A stretch of DNA of 64,000 bases, taken from Cupriavidus pampae (GTDB lineage Bacteria > Pseudomonadota > Gammaproteobacteria > Burkholderiales > Burkholderiaceae). The notes below the pieces were generated by a model that was given only the letters and a program-made list of their open reading frames with translations, was not told the origin of the DNA and searched no databases. Location of the stretch: positions 124,001-188,000 of the forward strand of contig NZ_CAJZAG010000010.1 in NCBI RefSeq assembly GCF_914271485.1, written 5' to 3'. Positions 18,184-26,199 of the stretch are shown in pieces; position 1 is the stretch's first letter; every line of letters begins with the position of its first letter. Made by a program: the position numbers and the translations under genes.

Positions 18184-18209
18184 GACTATCCAAATATGTC
18201 TAGCTAAAA

Positions 18210-18227
18210 AATATGTTTGAACATATT
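18210..18227. promoter_or_regulatory. Palindromic operator upstream of the lyase gene
   Basis: AATATGTTTGAACATATT has perfect 8-bp arms around TG. It is nearly identical to the 20-bp palindrome at 19193-19212 before the fumarase gene (17 of 18 positions). A half-site, AATATGTC, is at 18193-18200. It is AT-rich against a GC-rich background. The probable ligand is the divergent GntR/UTRA protein. Confidence 0.8.
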
Positions 18228-18405
18228 CTAGGGATAGCGAGGCGCGCGGGTCAAGGTCAAATCCAGGGGGGTATACCCGCAACGGATGCCGAGCCGCTCG
18301 CGCTTTTGCCGCCGCTGTTGACACAATCCAATCGCGCGCTTGGCTTGCAGGTCGGGTATCGTTAGCATCTGCATCCTCATTCACCCACCCAACTTCCCGC
18401 GATTT

Positions 18406-19137
18406 ATGGAGCCACGCCACGCCGAGCTGACCAAGGCGCTCATTCAGGACATCACCAGCGGCGTCTATCCGGTCGGCTCCAGCCTGCCCGGCGAGCTCGA
18501 GCTTGCCGACAAATACGGCGTCAGCCGCGGTACCGTGCGCGTCGCGCTCACCCGCATCCAGGACCTCGGCATGGTGTCGCGCAAGAAGCGCGCGGGCACG
18601 CGCGTGGAAGCCTCCGCGCCGCAGTCGGGCGAGTACATGCCACGCCTCTCGTCGATCGACGAGCTCGTGCAGTACGGCGCGGCCACCGTGCGCAAGATTC
18701 ATGGTGCGCGCGAGGTCGTGATGGATATCGAGCTGGCCGCGCATCTGGGCTGCCAGCCCGGCTCGCGCTGGCTGCACATCCCCACCTCGCGTACCAATCC
18801 GGCGGCACCCGATCATCCGGTCGCGTGGTCCGATGTGTACGTGACCGCCGCCGACGGCGCCAAGATCAAGAGCAAACTCAAGACATCGGAAGGCTTGATC
18901 TGCGAACTGGTGGGCCAGACCTCCGGACGCCTGGTGAAGGAAATTCACCAGACCGTGCGTGCCATCGGCATTCCGGCGCCGCTCGCGCAAACCCTCGGTA
19001 CCGCGCCCGGCGCGTATGCGCTCGAGTTCGTGCGGCGCTATTACGACCAGTCGGACCGATTGTTCGAAGTGGTGGTCAGCGTGCATCCGGCTGATCGCTT
19101 CTCGTATTCGACGGTGCTGCAGCGTCAGGCCCTCTGA
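18406..19137 (+). CDS. GntR family regulator, HutC-type with UTRA domain
   Basis: 243 residues: an N-terminal winged helix (about 1-70) with the GntR pattern SLPGELELADKYGVSRGTVRVAL, and a C-terminal UTRA ligand-binding domain (about 85-240) ending in the usual YYDQSDRLFEVVVSVHPADRF strand region. It lies between the divergent lyase gene and the co-directional fumarase gene, each preceded by nearly the same palindrome, so it is the obvious regulator of both. The ligand is probably the pathway substrate or an early intermediate. The ATG at 18406 matches the family N-terminus (hydrophilic, MEPRHAELTKAL); an upstream frame to 18340 adds an unlikely hydrophobic stretch. Confidence 0.9.
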   Translation: MEPRHAELTKALIQDITSGVYPVGSSLPGELELADKYGVSRGTVRVALTRIQDLGMVSRKKRAGTRVEASAPQSGEYMPRLSSIDELVQYGAATVRKIHGAREVVMDIELAAHLGCQPGSRWLHIPTSRTNPAAPDHPVAWSDVYVTAADGAKIKSKLKTSEGLICELVGQTSGRLVKEIHQTVRAIGIPAPLAQTLGTAPGAYALEFVRRYYDQSDRLFEVVVSVHPADRFSYSTVLQRQAL

Positions 19138-19192
19138 GGTCATCGCGACGGAGAGCAGGCAACAACGGCTTTCGCGCCGCGCCGCTTTGTGC

Positions 19193-19212
19193 GAATATGT
19201 TTAAACATATTC
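19193..19212. promoter_or_regulatory. 20-bp perfect palindromic operator before the fumarase gene
   Basis: GAATATGTTTAAACATATTC is a perfect 20-bp dyad located 23 bp before the fumarase ATG at 19236 and 55 bp after the GntR stop. It matches the site at 18210-18227. It contains an in-frame ATG (19197) that could be mistaken for the gene start. Confidence 0.85.
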
Positions 19213-19235
19213 CGCGAGCAAAGCCGGAGCCCCAC

Positions 19236-20732
19236 ATGACCGTCGTCTTCCAGGAAGACATCGCCGACAGCGTCGCCGATGCCCTCCAGTTCGTCAGCTA
19301 TTACCATCCCGCCGATTTCGTCGAAGCGCTGCGGCGTGCCTGGGACGCCGAGCCGCCCGGCGCCGCGCGCAGTGCGCTGACGCAGTTGCTGGTCAACAGC
19401 CGCATGGCCGCGCGCGGGCATCGGCCACTGTGCCAGGACACCGGCGTCGCACAGGTCTTTCTACGTGTCGGCATGGGCGTGCGCCTGGCCACGCGCGACG
19501 GCAGCGCGCTGCGCAGCCTGCAGGAGGTCGTCAACGATGGCGTGCGGCGCGCCTACACGCTGCCCGCAAATCCGCTACGCGCGACCATGGTCAACTCGCC
19601 ACTGGGCGCGCGCCGCAATACCGGCGACAACACCCCCGGTTTCGTCGATGTCGAGCTCGTGCCCGGCGATACCGTCGAGATGATCGTGGCGGCCAAGGGC
19701 GGGGGCGGCGACGTCAAGGCGAAGTTCACCACGCTCAATCCGAGCGATTCGCTCGTCGACTGGATCCTCGACGCGATTCCGCAAATGGGCGCGGGCTGGT
19801 GTCCGCCCGGCGTGCTCGGCGTGGGTATCGGCGGCACGCCCGAACAAGCGATGCTGGCTGCCAAACGTTCCCTGTTCGCACCGATCGATATCCAGACTTT
19901 GCGCGCGCGCGGGGCGGCCGACGAGGTGGAGCAACTGCGGCTGGAGCTGTACGACCGCATCAACGCGCTCGGCATCGGCGCGCAGGGGCTCGGCGGGTTG
20001 ACGACCGTGCTCGACGTCAAGGTGCGGGCGCTATCGAGCCACGCCGCGGCGCTGCCGGTCGCTCTGATTCCCAACTGCGCAGCCACCCGCTTCGTTCGAT
20101 TCACGCTCGACGGCACCGGACCCGCGACCTTCGTGCCGCCGGACGCTTCGGTCTGGCGCGATATTCCCGACGCGATGCCCGCGGAAGCCGACGCGCTCAC
20201 GGTGGACCTCGATACGCTGACCGCGGACAGCGTGGCGCAATGGAAGGTGGGACAGACGCTACGTTTGCGCGGCCGCCTGCTGACCGCGCGCGATGCCGCC
20301 CACAAGCGGCTGATGGCGATGCTCGATGCGGGCGAACCGCTACCGGTGTCACTGCGCGATCGGGCGATCTATTACGTGGGACCCGTCGATCCGGTTGGCG
20401 ATGAAGCGGTGGGTCCGGCGGGGCCGACCACCTCCACGCGCATGGACAAGTTCCTGCCGCGCCTGCTGGCCGAGACCGGCCTGCGCGTGATGGTCGGCAA
20501 GGCCGAACGTGGCCCCACCGCGATCGCGGCGATTCGCGACAACGGTGCGGCGTACCTCACCGCGGTCGGTGGCGCCGCCTATCTGATCTCGCGCGCGATC
20601 CGCAAATCGCGCGTGGTGGCATTCCCCGACCTCGGCATGGAAGCCATGTACGAATTCGAGGTCGAGGACATGCCTGTCACCGTTGCGGTGGATGCGCGCG
20701 GACGCTCCATCCACACGGTGTTCCAACGTTAA
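19236..20732 (+). CDS. Class I (iron-sulfur) fumarate hydratase
   Basis: Hydrates fumarate to L-malate using an oxygen-sensitive [4Fe-4S] cluster. It has 498 residues with both halves (alpha and beta type) in one chain. Cluster ligands are Cys66 (PLCQDTG), Cys189 (GWCPPGVLGVGIGG) and Cys281 (IPNCAATRF), with spacing close to E. coli FumA. The C-terminal half carries GPTTSTRMDKFLP and KAERGPTAIAAI. The start is placed at 19236, with CGGAG upstream, because the earlier ATG at 19197 lies inside the operator. A related enzyme acting on tartrate or mesaconate cannot be excluded. It is convergent with the DapA-like gene 21 bp on. Confidence 0.93.
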   Translation: MTVVFQEDIADSVADALQFVSYYHPADFVEALRRAWDAEPPGAARSALTQLLVNSRMAARGHRPLCQDTGVAQVFLRVGMGVRLATRDGSALRSLQEVVNDGVRRAYTLPANPLRATMVNSPLGARRNTGDNTPGFVDVELVPGDTVEMIVAAKGGGGDVKAKFTTLNPSDSLVDWILDAIPQMGAGWCPPGVLGVGIGGTPEQAMLAAKRSLFAPIDIQTLRARGAADEVEQLRLELYDRINALGIGAQGLGGLTTVLDVKVRALSSHAAALPVALIPNCAATRFVRFTLDGTGPATFVPPDASVWRDIPDAMPAEADALTVDLDTLTADSVAQWKVGQTLRLRGRLLTARDAAHKRLMAMLDAGEPLPVSLRDRAIYYVGPVDPVGDEAVGPAGPTTSTRMDKFLPRLLAETGLRVMVGKAERGPTAIAAIRDNGAAYLTAVGGAAYLISRAIRKSRVVAFPDLGMEAMYEFEVEDMPVTVAVDARGRSIHTVFQR

Positions 20733-20753
20733 GGACGTGGCGGTCGCACTCGC

Positions 20754-21686
20754 TCAATCAACCAGCGCGCGCGGATCGTGCCGCGCAAGACGACGCAACA
20801 GATGATCGACCTCGGCGCGAGCCGTCGCGGACATCGTCGCGGCCGGCTTGCGTTGCGCGGCCGACGTCAGCAATCCACGCCGCATCATCACGTACTTGCG
20901 CACAGCCAGGCCTGCGCCCGGCTGTTGTTCGTAGCGCAGCAACGGCAGGTGCGCGTCGAACAGATCGTGCGCGGCCTCGCGCTCGCCCGCGGCGTTGAGC
21001 CGCACCACATCGCACAGCATGTCGGGGAAGCAATAGCCCGTGTTCGCGCCATCGGCACCGCGCTCCACCTCGTAGTCGAGGAACAGGCCGTTGTTGCCGC
21101 ACAGAATCGAGATATGCCGCATCGAGCCGTCCTTCTCGAAACCACGCAACGTGGAGATTTTTTCGAGACCGGGCCAGTCCTCATGCTTGAGCATCGCGCA
21201 TGACGGCAGCTCGGTGACGATGCGGCGGATCACGCCCGGCGTCATTTGCACCGAGAACGTCAGCGGATAGTCCTGGAGCACAAACGGCACGTCGTCACCG
21301 ATCGCTTCCACAGCCTGCCGGTAGTAGCCAACGATCTGGTCGTCGGTACGCAGCGTGTTGGGCGGGGCGATCATCACGCCGGCGGCGCCGCGCTCCATGA
21401 CCTCGCGCGTCAGCGCGCGCATCGCCGCGAAGCCGGGCGCGGACACGCCCACCACCACGGGCAATTGGCCGGCACGACGGATCATGCGCGCGGCCACATC
21501 CACCGATTCGCCATGCTCGAGCTTGGGCGCTTCCCCGAGCTGACCCAATACCGTGATGCCGGTGGCACCGCATTCGAGATAGAAGTCCGTCAGCCGGTCG
21601 ATGGACGCGGTGTCGATGGTGCCGTCATCGAGAAACGGGGTCGGTGCAATCGGGAAAACGCCCTTGGCGTCGGGGGTCAGCAGCAT
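20754..21686 (-). CDS. Dihydrodipicolinate synthase/N-acetylneuraminate lyase family protein
   Basis: Class I aldolase or dehydratase acting on 2-oxo acids through a Schiff base, 310 residues, one TIM barrel. The Schiff-base lysine is Lys167 (AMLKHED) and the helper Tyr140 is in LQDYPL. The GxxGE loop reads GQLGEAPKL in place of the usual GTTGE, so the carboxylate-binding site is altered. Relatives include 2-keto-3-deoxy-arabinonate and -gluconate enzymes. It sits by a sugar-acid type IlvD dehydratase, which makes a 2-keto-3-deoxy acid substrate plausible (inference). GGAGAC precedes the ATG. It is divergent from a LysR gene 65 bp away. Confidence 0.88.
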   Translation of the reverse strand: MLLTPDAKGVFPIAPTPFLDDGTIDTASIDRLTDFYLECGATGITVLGQLGEAPKLEHGESVDVAARMIRRAGQLPVVVGVSAPGFAAMRALTREVMERGAAGVMIAPPNTLRTDDQIVGYYRQAVEAIGDDVPFVLQDYPLTFSVQMTPGVIRRIVTELPSCAMLKHEDWPGLEKISTLRGFEKDGSMRHISILCGNNGLFLDYEVERGADGANTGYCFPDMLCDVVRLNAAGEREAAHDLFDAHLPLLRYEQQPGAGLAVRKYVMMRRGLLTSAAQRKPAATMSATARAEVDHLLRRLARHDPRALVD

Positions 21687-21723
21687 GATGTCTCCTGGAT
21701 TGGGGGAATGCTTTCGGATGCAA

Positions 21724-21750
21724 CCGCCATGAAACTTGTTAGCATGGCGG
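21724..21750. promoter_or_regulatory. Inverted repeat immediately before the LysR gene
   Basis: CCGCCATG (21724-21731) and CATGGCGG (21743-21750) form 8-bp arms with an 11-bp spacer, ending one base before the LysR ATG and lying in the 65-bp gap to the divergent aldolase gene. It could be the LysR autoregulatory site or a hairpin masking its ribosome site. Confidence 0.5.
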
Positions 21751-21751
21751 C

Positions 21752-22711
21752 ATGGATGTCCGATTCCTGCAAAGCTTCGTTACCGTCGTCGACGTGGGCT
21801 CCCTCGCGGAGGCCGCGCGCCGGCTCGACCTGACGCCCGCCGCCATCGCCGCGCGTCTGCACGCGCTCGAGGAAGAGCTCGGCGTCCCGCTGGTGCGACG
21901 CGCCGGACGATCGGTGGTGCCCACCGAAGCGGGCATCCGCATTCTCGATCGCGCGCGTCAGGTCATTCGCGATATTCGCGACATGGGGTCGGTCGCCATC
22001 GGCGACGCCTCGCTCGGCGAATTCCGCCTCGGCTCGTTCGTCACCGCCATGGGTAGCATCGTACCGCCACTGCTCGGTCAGCTCTACCGTCGTCATCCGA
22101 ACGTCAGTCTGTTCGTCAAACCCGGCCGATCGATTGAACTGTGCGAGAGCCTCACGCGCGGCGAGCTCGATGCGGCCATCGTCGTCGAACCGCAGTTCGC
22201 GGTGGCCAAGGGTTACCAGTGGGCCGAGTTCATGGCCGAGCCGCTGGTGGTGGTGGCGCCCGCGTCGATGGCCGGTCGCGATCCGCACGCGTTGCTCGCG
22301 AACGAGCCGTTCATTCGCTACGATCGTTCCGTGCTCGGCGGCCAGCTCGCGGATCGTTATCTGCGCGATCACGGTATCCGCCCTCATCAGCGGCTCGAAG
22401 TGGATGGGTTGATGGTGATCGCGGCGCTGGTCGCGGAAGGTCTCGGCGTGGCGCTCGTGCCCGACTGGCGGCCGATGTGGCAGAGCGGGCTCGCGATCGC
22501 GCGTTGCCCACTGCCCGATCGCGCGCCGGTCCGACGCGTGGGCCTGATCTGGTCGACACAGGGACCACGCGCGTCGCTGTCCGAGGCGTTGCTGGCCGAA
22601 GCGCGCGCACTGTTCACGCATCCGCTTGCATCGGACAGCACCGCGCTCGATCACTCGGGGGTCTTGCCGCGTGCCTCCGGCAGGCGCAGGAAGTCGAAGT
22701 CCACGCCCTGA
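21752..22711 (+). CDS. LysR family transcriptional regulator
   Basis: 319 residues: a winged helix-turn-helix at about 1-60 (FLQSFVTVVDVGSLAEAARRLDLTPAAIAARLHALEEELGVPLV, read in parts) and an effector-binding domain at about 92-290. The recognition helix has AAIAARLHALE in place of the common SQQIRxLE, a minor variant. It is divergent from the DapA-like gene and convergent with the IlvD-like dehydratase, whose last 61 bp overlap its 3' end. It most likely controls the aldolase gene and perhaps the dehydratase operon. The ligand is unknown. Confidence 0.9.
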   Translation: MDVRFLQSFVTVVDVGSLAEAARRLDLTPAAIAARLHALEEELGVPLVRRAGRSVVPTEAGIRILDRARQVIRDIRDMGSVAIGDASLGEFRLGSFVTAMGSIVPPLLGQLYRRHPNVSLFVKPGRSIELCESLTRGELDAAIVVEPQFAVAKGYQWAEFMAEPLVVVAPASMAGRDPHALLANEPFIRYDRSVLGGQLADRYLRDHGIRPHQRLEVDGLMVIAALVAEGLGVALVPDWRPMWQSGLAIARCPLPDRAPVRRVGLIWSTQGPRASLSEALLAEARALFTHPLASDSTALDHSGVLPRASGRRRKSKSTP

Positions 22712-24435
22712 TCCGCCTGCGTGACCGTCTGCAGGAATAGCTTCAGGTAACCGCGCGATGCGGTCGGCTCGACCACCGGCGACTCCGCGCGACGACGCGC
22801 GAGTTCGTCGTCCGATACCAGCAGACTCAGTTCACGCCCGCTGACGCTCAGGCGGATACGGTCACCCGTGCGCACAAGCGCGAGCGGCCCGCCCACCGCC
22901 GCCTCCGGCGTGACGTGCAGCACCACGGTACCAAACGCGGTACCGCTCATGCGACCGTCGGAGATCCGCACCATATCTTTGACGCCCGCGCGCGCGAGCT
23001 TGCGCGGAATCGGGATATAGCCGGCCTCGGGCATGCCGGGCGCGCCCTTCGGTCCGATATTGCGCAGCACGAGGATATCGTCGGCGTTCACGTCGAGGTC
23101 GTCGAGGTCGATGCGCTCGACCAGATCCTGCGAGTTCTCGAACACCACCACGCGCCCCTCATGCTCCATGAGCCTGGCATCGGCCGCTGACTGCTTGATG
23201 ATCGCGCCGCCCGGTGCAAGGTTGCCGTTGAGCACCGCGATGCCGCCCTGCGGGTAGATCGGATTCTTGATCGAACGCACGACATCCTGCGGGAACGGCT
23301 CGCCCGCCGCGTCAATTTCCTCGCCAAGCGTGCGCCCCGTGACCGTCAGTGCATCGAGGCGTAGCAGGGGGCGCAGCTCGCGCAGCAGCGTGGCCATACC
23401 GCCGGCCTTGTGGAAGTCCTCCATGTAATGCTGGCCCGTGGGCTTGAGGTCGAGCAGCACCGGGGTCTCGCGACCCATGCGGTCCAGCGCCTGCATGTCG
23501 ATATCGAGGCCCATACGGCCCGCGATCGCCGCAAGGTGGACTATGCCGTTGGTCGAGCCGCCGATCGACAGCAACACGCGAATCGCGTTCTCGAACGCCG
23601 CGGGCATCAGGATGCGATCGATGGTCAGACGCTCCTTCGCCATTTCCACCGCGCGCGCGCCGGTCAGCTCCGCCATGCGGATGCGATCGGCAGTCACCGC
23701 GGGCGGCGTGGCCGAGCCGGGCAGGCTCATGCCGAGCGCTTCGGCAATGCACGCCATGGTGCTGGCCGTACCCATCACCGAGCAGGTACCGACGCTGGCC
23801 ACCAGCTGGTTGTTGACCTGGCCGGTCTCTTCCTCTCCGATCTCGCCCGCGCGGAACTTGCCCCAGTAGCGGCGGCAGTCGGTACACGCGCCCACGCGTT
23901 CGCTGCGATGCGAACCCGTGAGCATCGCGCCGGTCACCAGCTGGATCGCCGGTACGCCGGCCGATGCCGCGCCCATCAGTTGCGCGGGCACGGTCTTGTC
24001 GCAGCCACCGATCAGCACCACCGCGTCCATCGGCTGCGCGCGGATCATCTCCTCGGTGTCCATCGACATCAGGTTGCGCAGGTACATGCTGGTCGGCGCG
24101 GCAAAGCTCTCGTGTACCGAGATCGTCGGGAACGACATCGGCAGCCCGCCCGCGAGCATGATGCCGCGCTTCACCGCCTCGAGCAGCTGCGGCATGTTGC
24201 CGTGGCACGGGTTGTAGGCACTGCCCGTGTCGGCGATGCCGATCACGGGCCGGTCCAGCGCGCTGTCCGTATAGCCGGAGCCCTTGATAAAGGCCTTGCG
24301 CAGGAACAGCGAAAAGCCCAGATCGCCGTAATTGGTCAGCCCCTTGCGCAGGCCGCTGCCACTGCCGGCGGGCTGGCTTTGCTGGGCGTCGTTGGGGGCG
24401 TCGGCACCCTTGGGGTCGTTCGGTTTCCGGGTCAT
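22651..24435 (-). CDS. IlvD/Edd family sugar-acid dehydratase, [2Fe-2S] type
   Basis: Dehydrates an aldonic acid to a 2-keto-3-deoxy acid, 594 residues. Cluster ligands are Cys77, Cys145 and Cys218; their spacing (68 and 73 residues) equals that recalled for Rhizobium L-arabinonate dehydratase. The Cys-Asp-Lys triplet supplies Lys147, the residue carbamylated in that enzyme to hold magnesium. This points to the pentonate branch over dihydroxy-acid dehydratase of branched amino-acid synthesis. The first 28 residues are low-complexity (Gln, Ser, Gly). It is downstream of a Bug protein (49 bp), in one unit. The 3' end overlaps the convergent LysR gene by 61 bp. Confidence 0.9.
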   Translation of the reverse strand: MTRKPNDPKGADAPNDAQQSQPAGSGSGLRKGLTNYGDLGFSLFLRKAFIKGSGYTDSALDRPVIGIADTGSAYNPCHGNMPQLLEAVKRGIMLAGGLPMSFPTISVHESFAAPTSMYLRNLMSMDTEEMIRAQPMDAVVLIGGCDKTVPAQLMGAASAGVPAIQLVTGAMLTGSHRSERVGACTDCRRYWGKFRAGEIGEEETGQVNNQLVASVGTCSVMGTASTMACIAEALGMSLPGSATPPAVTADRIRMAELTGARAVEMAKERLTIDRILMPAAFENAIRVLLSIGGSTNGIVHLAAIAGRMGLDIDMQALDRMGRETPVLLDLKPTGQHYMEDFHKAGGMATLLRELRPLLRLDALTVTGRTLGEEIDAAGEPFPQDVVRSIKNPIYPQGGIAVLNGNLAPGGAIIKQSAADARLMEHEGRVVVFENSQDLVERIDLDDLDVNADDILVLRNIGPKGAPGMPEAGYIPIPRKLARAGVKDMVRISDGRMSGTAFGTVVLHVTPEAAVGGPLALVRTGDRIRLSVSGRELSLLVSDDELARRRAESPVVEPTASRGYLKLFLQTVTQADQGVDFDFLRLPEARGKTPE

Positions 24436-24484
24436 GGTTATGTCAGGCTTTCTTCAACGAAACAAAAAATAAACGGCAGGCGGA

Positions 24485-25480
24485 TCAGCTGTCGGACTTG
24501 ATCTGCGCTTCCGTGATCACCTTCTCCCAGCGGTTCACCTCGGTGCGCAGCCGCTCGGCGGACTTGTCGGGCGAGGTCGGCGCGGCGGCGTACACGCCCT
24601 GCTTCAGGAACTGTTCCTTGACCTCGGGATTTTCCAGCATCTTCGCGATGGCCGCGTTCAGACGCTCGATGATCGCCGGCGGCGTGCCGGTAGGCGCGAG
24701 CACCCCGAACGTCGAGGCCACTTCGAGCTGGGGCATGCCGGCCTCGGTGGCCGACGGTACGTCCGGCAGCATCGAGATGCGCTTCGGCGCCGCCACCGCG
24801 AGCGCGCGCAACTGGCCCGCCTTGATGAACGGCTGCGCGGCGGGTACGGTCTCCACCATCATATTGACCTGTCCGGCCACGAGGTCAGTCATCGCCGGGC
24901 CGCTGCCCTTGTACGGTACGTGGACCATGTCGATGCCGGCTTCCTTCTTGAACAGCTCGGCGGCCATGCGTTGCGGCGCGCCGGCACCCGACGATGCGTA
25001 GTTGAGCTTGCCGGGATTGGCCTTGCCATACTGGATCAGCTCCGGCAGCGTATGGACCGGCAGCTTCGGATTGACTACCACCACGAGCGGCACCGAGCCG
25101 ACCACCATCACGGGCGCGAAGTCCTTGATCAGGTCGTAGCGCAGCTTGCCCTTCTCGAGCGTGGCCATGGTCGAGTGCGAAGTGAGCGCACCCATCAGCA
25201 GCGTGTACCCGTCCGGCGCGGACTTCGCCACCACCTCGGCGCCGATATTGCCGCCCGCGCCACCGCGGTTGTCCACCACCACCTGCTGACCCAGCGCGTC
25301 GCCGAGCTTCTGCGCAATGATGCGGCCGATGACGTCGGTGGCACCGCCCGGCGGGTAAGGCACGACCAGCCGGATGGGCTTGTCGGGATAGGCGGCGTAG
25401 GCGGGAATGGCGCACGGCAGTGTCAGCAACAGGCAAAGCGTGGCGCCCAGCGCGCGGCGCCGGCTTTTGTGGGTGGTCAT
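24485..25480 (-). CDS. TctC/Bug-type periplasmic solute-binding protein
   Basis: 331 residues with a twin-arginine-like basic N-terminus (KSRRRALG) and hydrophobic leader ending [10 protein letters not shown]. The mature part carries [29 protein letters not shown] and the [18 protein letters not shown] segment of the family. Because it heads the unit with the IlvD-type dehydratase, its ligand is likely a sugar acid or lactone (inference). The ATG at 25480 follows GGAGAC; an upstream in-frame start at 25600 would bury the leader. Confidence 0.9.
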   Translation of the reverse strand: MTTHKSRRRALGATLCLLLTLPCAIPAYAAYPDKPIRLVVPYPPGGATDVIGRIIAQKLGDALGQQVVVDNRGGAGGNIGAEVVAKSAPDGYTLLMGALTSHSTMATLEKGKLRYDLIKDFAPVMVVGSVPLVVVVNPKLPVHTLPELIQYGKANPGKLNYASSGAGAPQRMAAELFKKEAGIDMVHVPYKGSGPAMTDLVAGQVNMMVETVPAAQPFIKAGQLRALAVAAPKRISMLPDVPSATEAGMPQLEVASTFGVLAPTGTPPAIIERLNAAIAKMLENPEVKEQFLKQGVYAAAPTSPDKSAERLRTEVNRWEKVITEAQIKSDS

Positions 25481-25582
25481 CGTTGTCTCCTGATAGGTCT
25501 TTTTATGGGGGAGCACGTCTTGGCGATGCACCGCGCTGCCCGGGGACAGTCTCGCGCTGTCGGGAAGAAGAAAAAAGCGATT

Positions 25583-25650
25583 ATGAGACTGATGAACCAA
25601 AAAATTTCTATGGTTTAGGCATAGTGGTTCAGCGATGAGAAAAGTCTCAT
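25583..25650. promoter_or_regulatory. ATGAGA repeats upstream of the Bug-dehydratase unit
   Basis: ATGAGACT (25583-25590) and its reverse complement AGTCTCAT (25643-25650) flank the presumed promoter region, and a further ATGAGA (25635-25640) forms a small hairpin with the latter. The position, 100-170 bp before the binding-protein start, suits operator sites. No regulator can be assigned. Confidence 0.35.
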
Positions 25651-25765
25651 TACTCTATTTAGGCGGGATTTTGCTTGCGCTAGATCAAACAGCACGCGGA
25701 TAGCCATGACGCGCTGCGGCGATGGTGGAAGAATGCGGCGCATTGCAATCGTGAAGGAGAGTGAG

Positions 25766-26161
25766 GTGGTGGATATTCAGCACTGGAGCATGCTCGGAGG
25801 CGTCGCTGTGGCCACGGTCTCAGGCGTTTTTTACATTCTGAACTTCGTCCTGACACGGATGGACAAGAAAGTAGACTTGGTCATTGCCGTGATGAATCAT
25901 GGGTTCGACCATGTCAATAAGCGCTTCGATCTGGTCGACCAGCGCTTCGAGGATGTAGACAAGCGCTTTGAACAAGTAGACAAACGCTTTGAGCAAGTAG
26001 ACAAGCATCTGGAACGCCTGGAGACGCGCATCGACCGCCTGGATGTTCGCATGGAGCGCGTGGAACTTCAGGTAAGGGGCATCGATACTCGCCTGCAGCG
26101 GGTGGAACTGCGTATCGGAGAGCAGCCTTCTGTCATAGCTCCGCCGCGCCACGGCTGCTAA
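25766..26161 (+). CDS. Membrane-anchored coiled-coil protein, unknown function
   Basis: About 131 residues: one N-terminal membrane segment (roughly VAVATVSGVFYILNFVL), then a long heptad coiled coil built on VDKRFEQ-like units and finishing in a short Pro-rich tail. The hydrophobic residue at positions a and d is regular, so a parallel oligomer on the cytoplasmic side is likely. The start is probably GTG at 25766 or 25769, because AAGGAG is at 25754-25759; an ATG at 25706 has no such site. I do not recognise the family. The gene stands alone 38 bp before dienelactone hydrolase and may share its transcript. Confidence 0.7.
   Translation: MVDIQHWSMLGGVAVATVSGVFYILNFVLTRMDKKVDLVIAVMNHGFDHVNKRFDLVDQRFEDVDKRFEQVDKRFEQVDKHLERLETRIDRLDVRMERVELQVRGIDTRLQRVELRIGEQPSVIAPPRHGC
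25919..26002 (+). repeat. Four 21-bp tandem repeats encoding coiled-coil heptads
   Basis: Four consecutive 21-bp units (25919, 25940, 25961 and 25982) share the core GCGCTT-GA...GTAGAC with few differences; units 3 and 4 differ at only two positions. Each encodes one heptad. Copy number could vary between strains through slippage. Confidence 0.8.
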
Positions 26162-26199
26162 GCTCAAGCTTTCCCTTGACGCTCACCAGGAGACCCACC

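Noticed and set aside
18184-19143. N-terminal extension of the lyase frame back to 19143 (total 772 codons)
   Set aside because: The extra part is antisense to the GntR gene and crosses the operator; the family-like start is the ATG at 18183.
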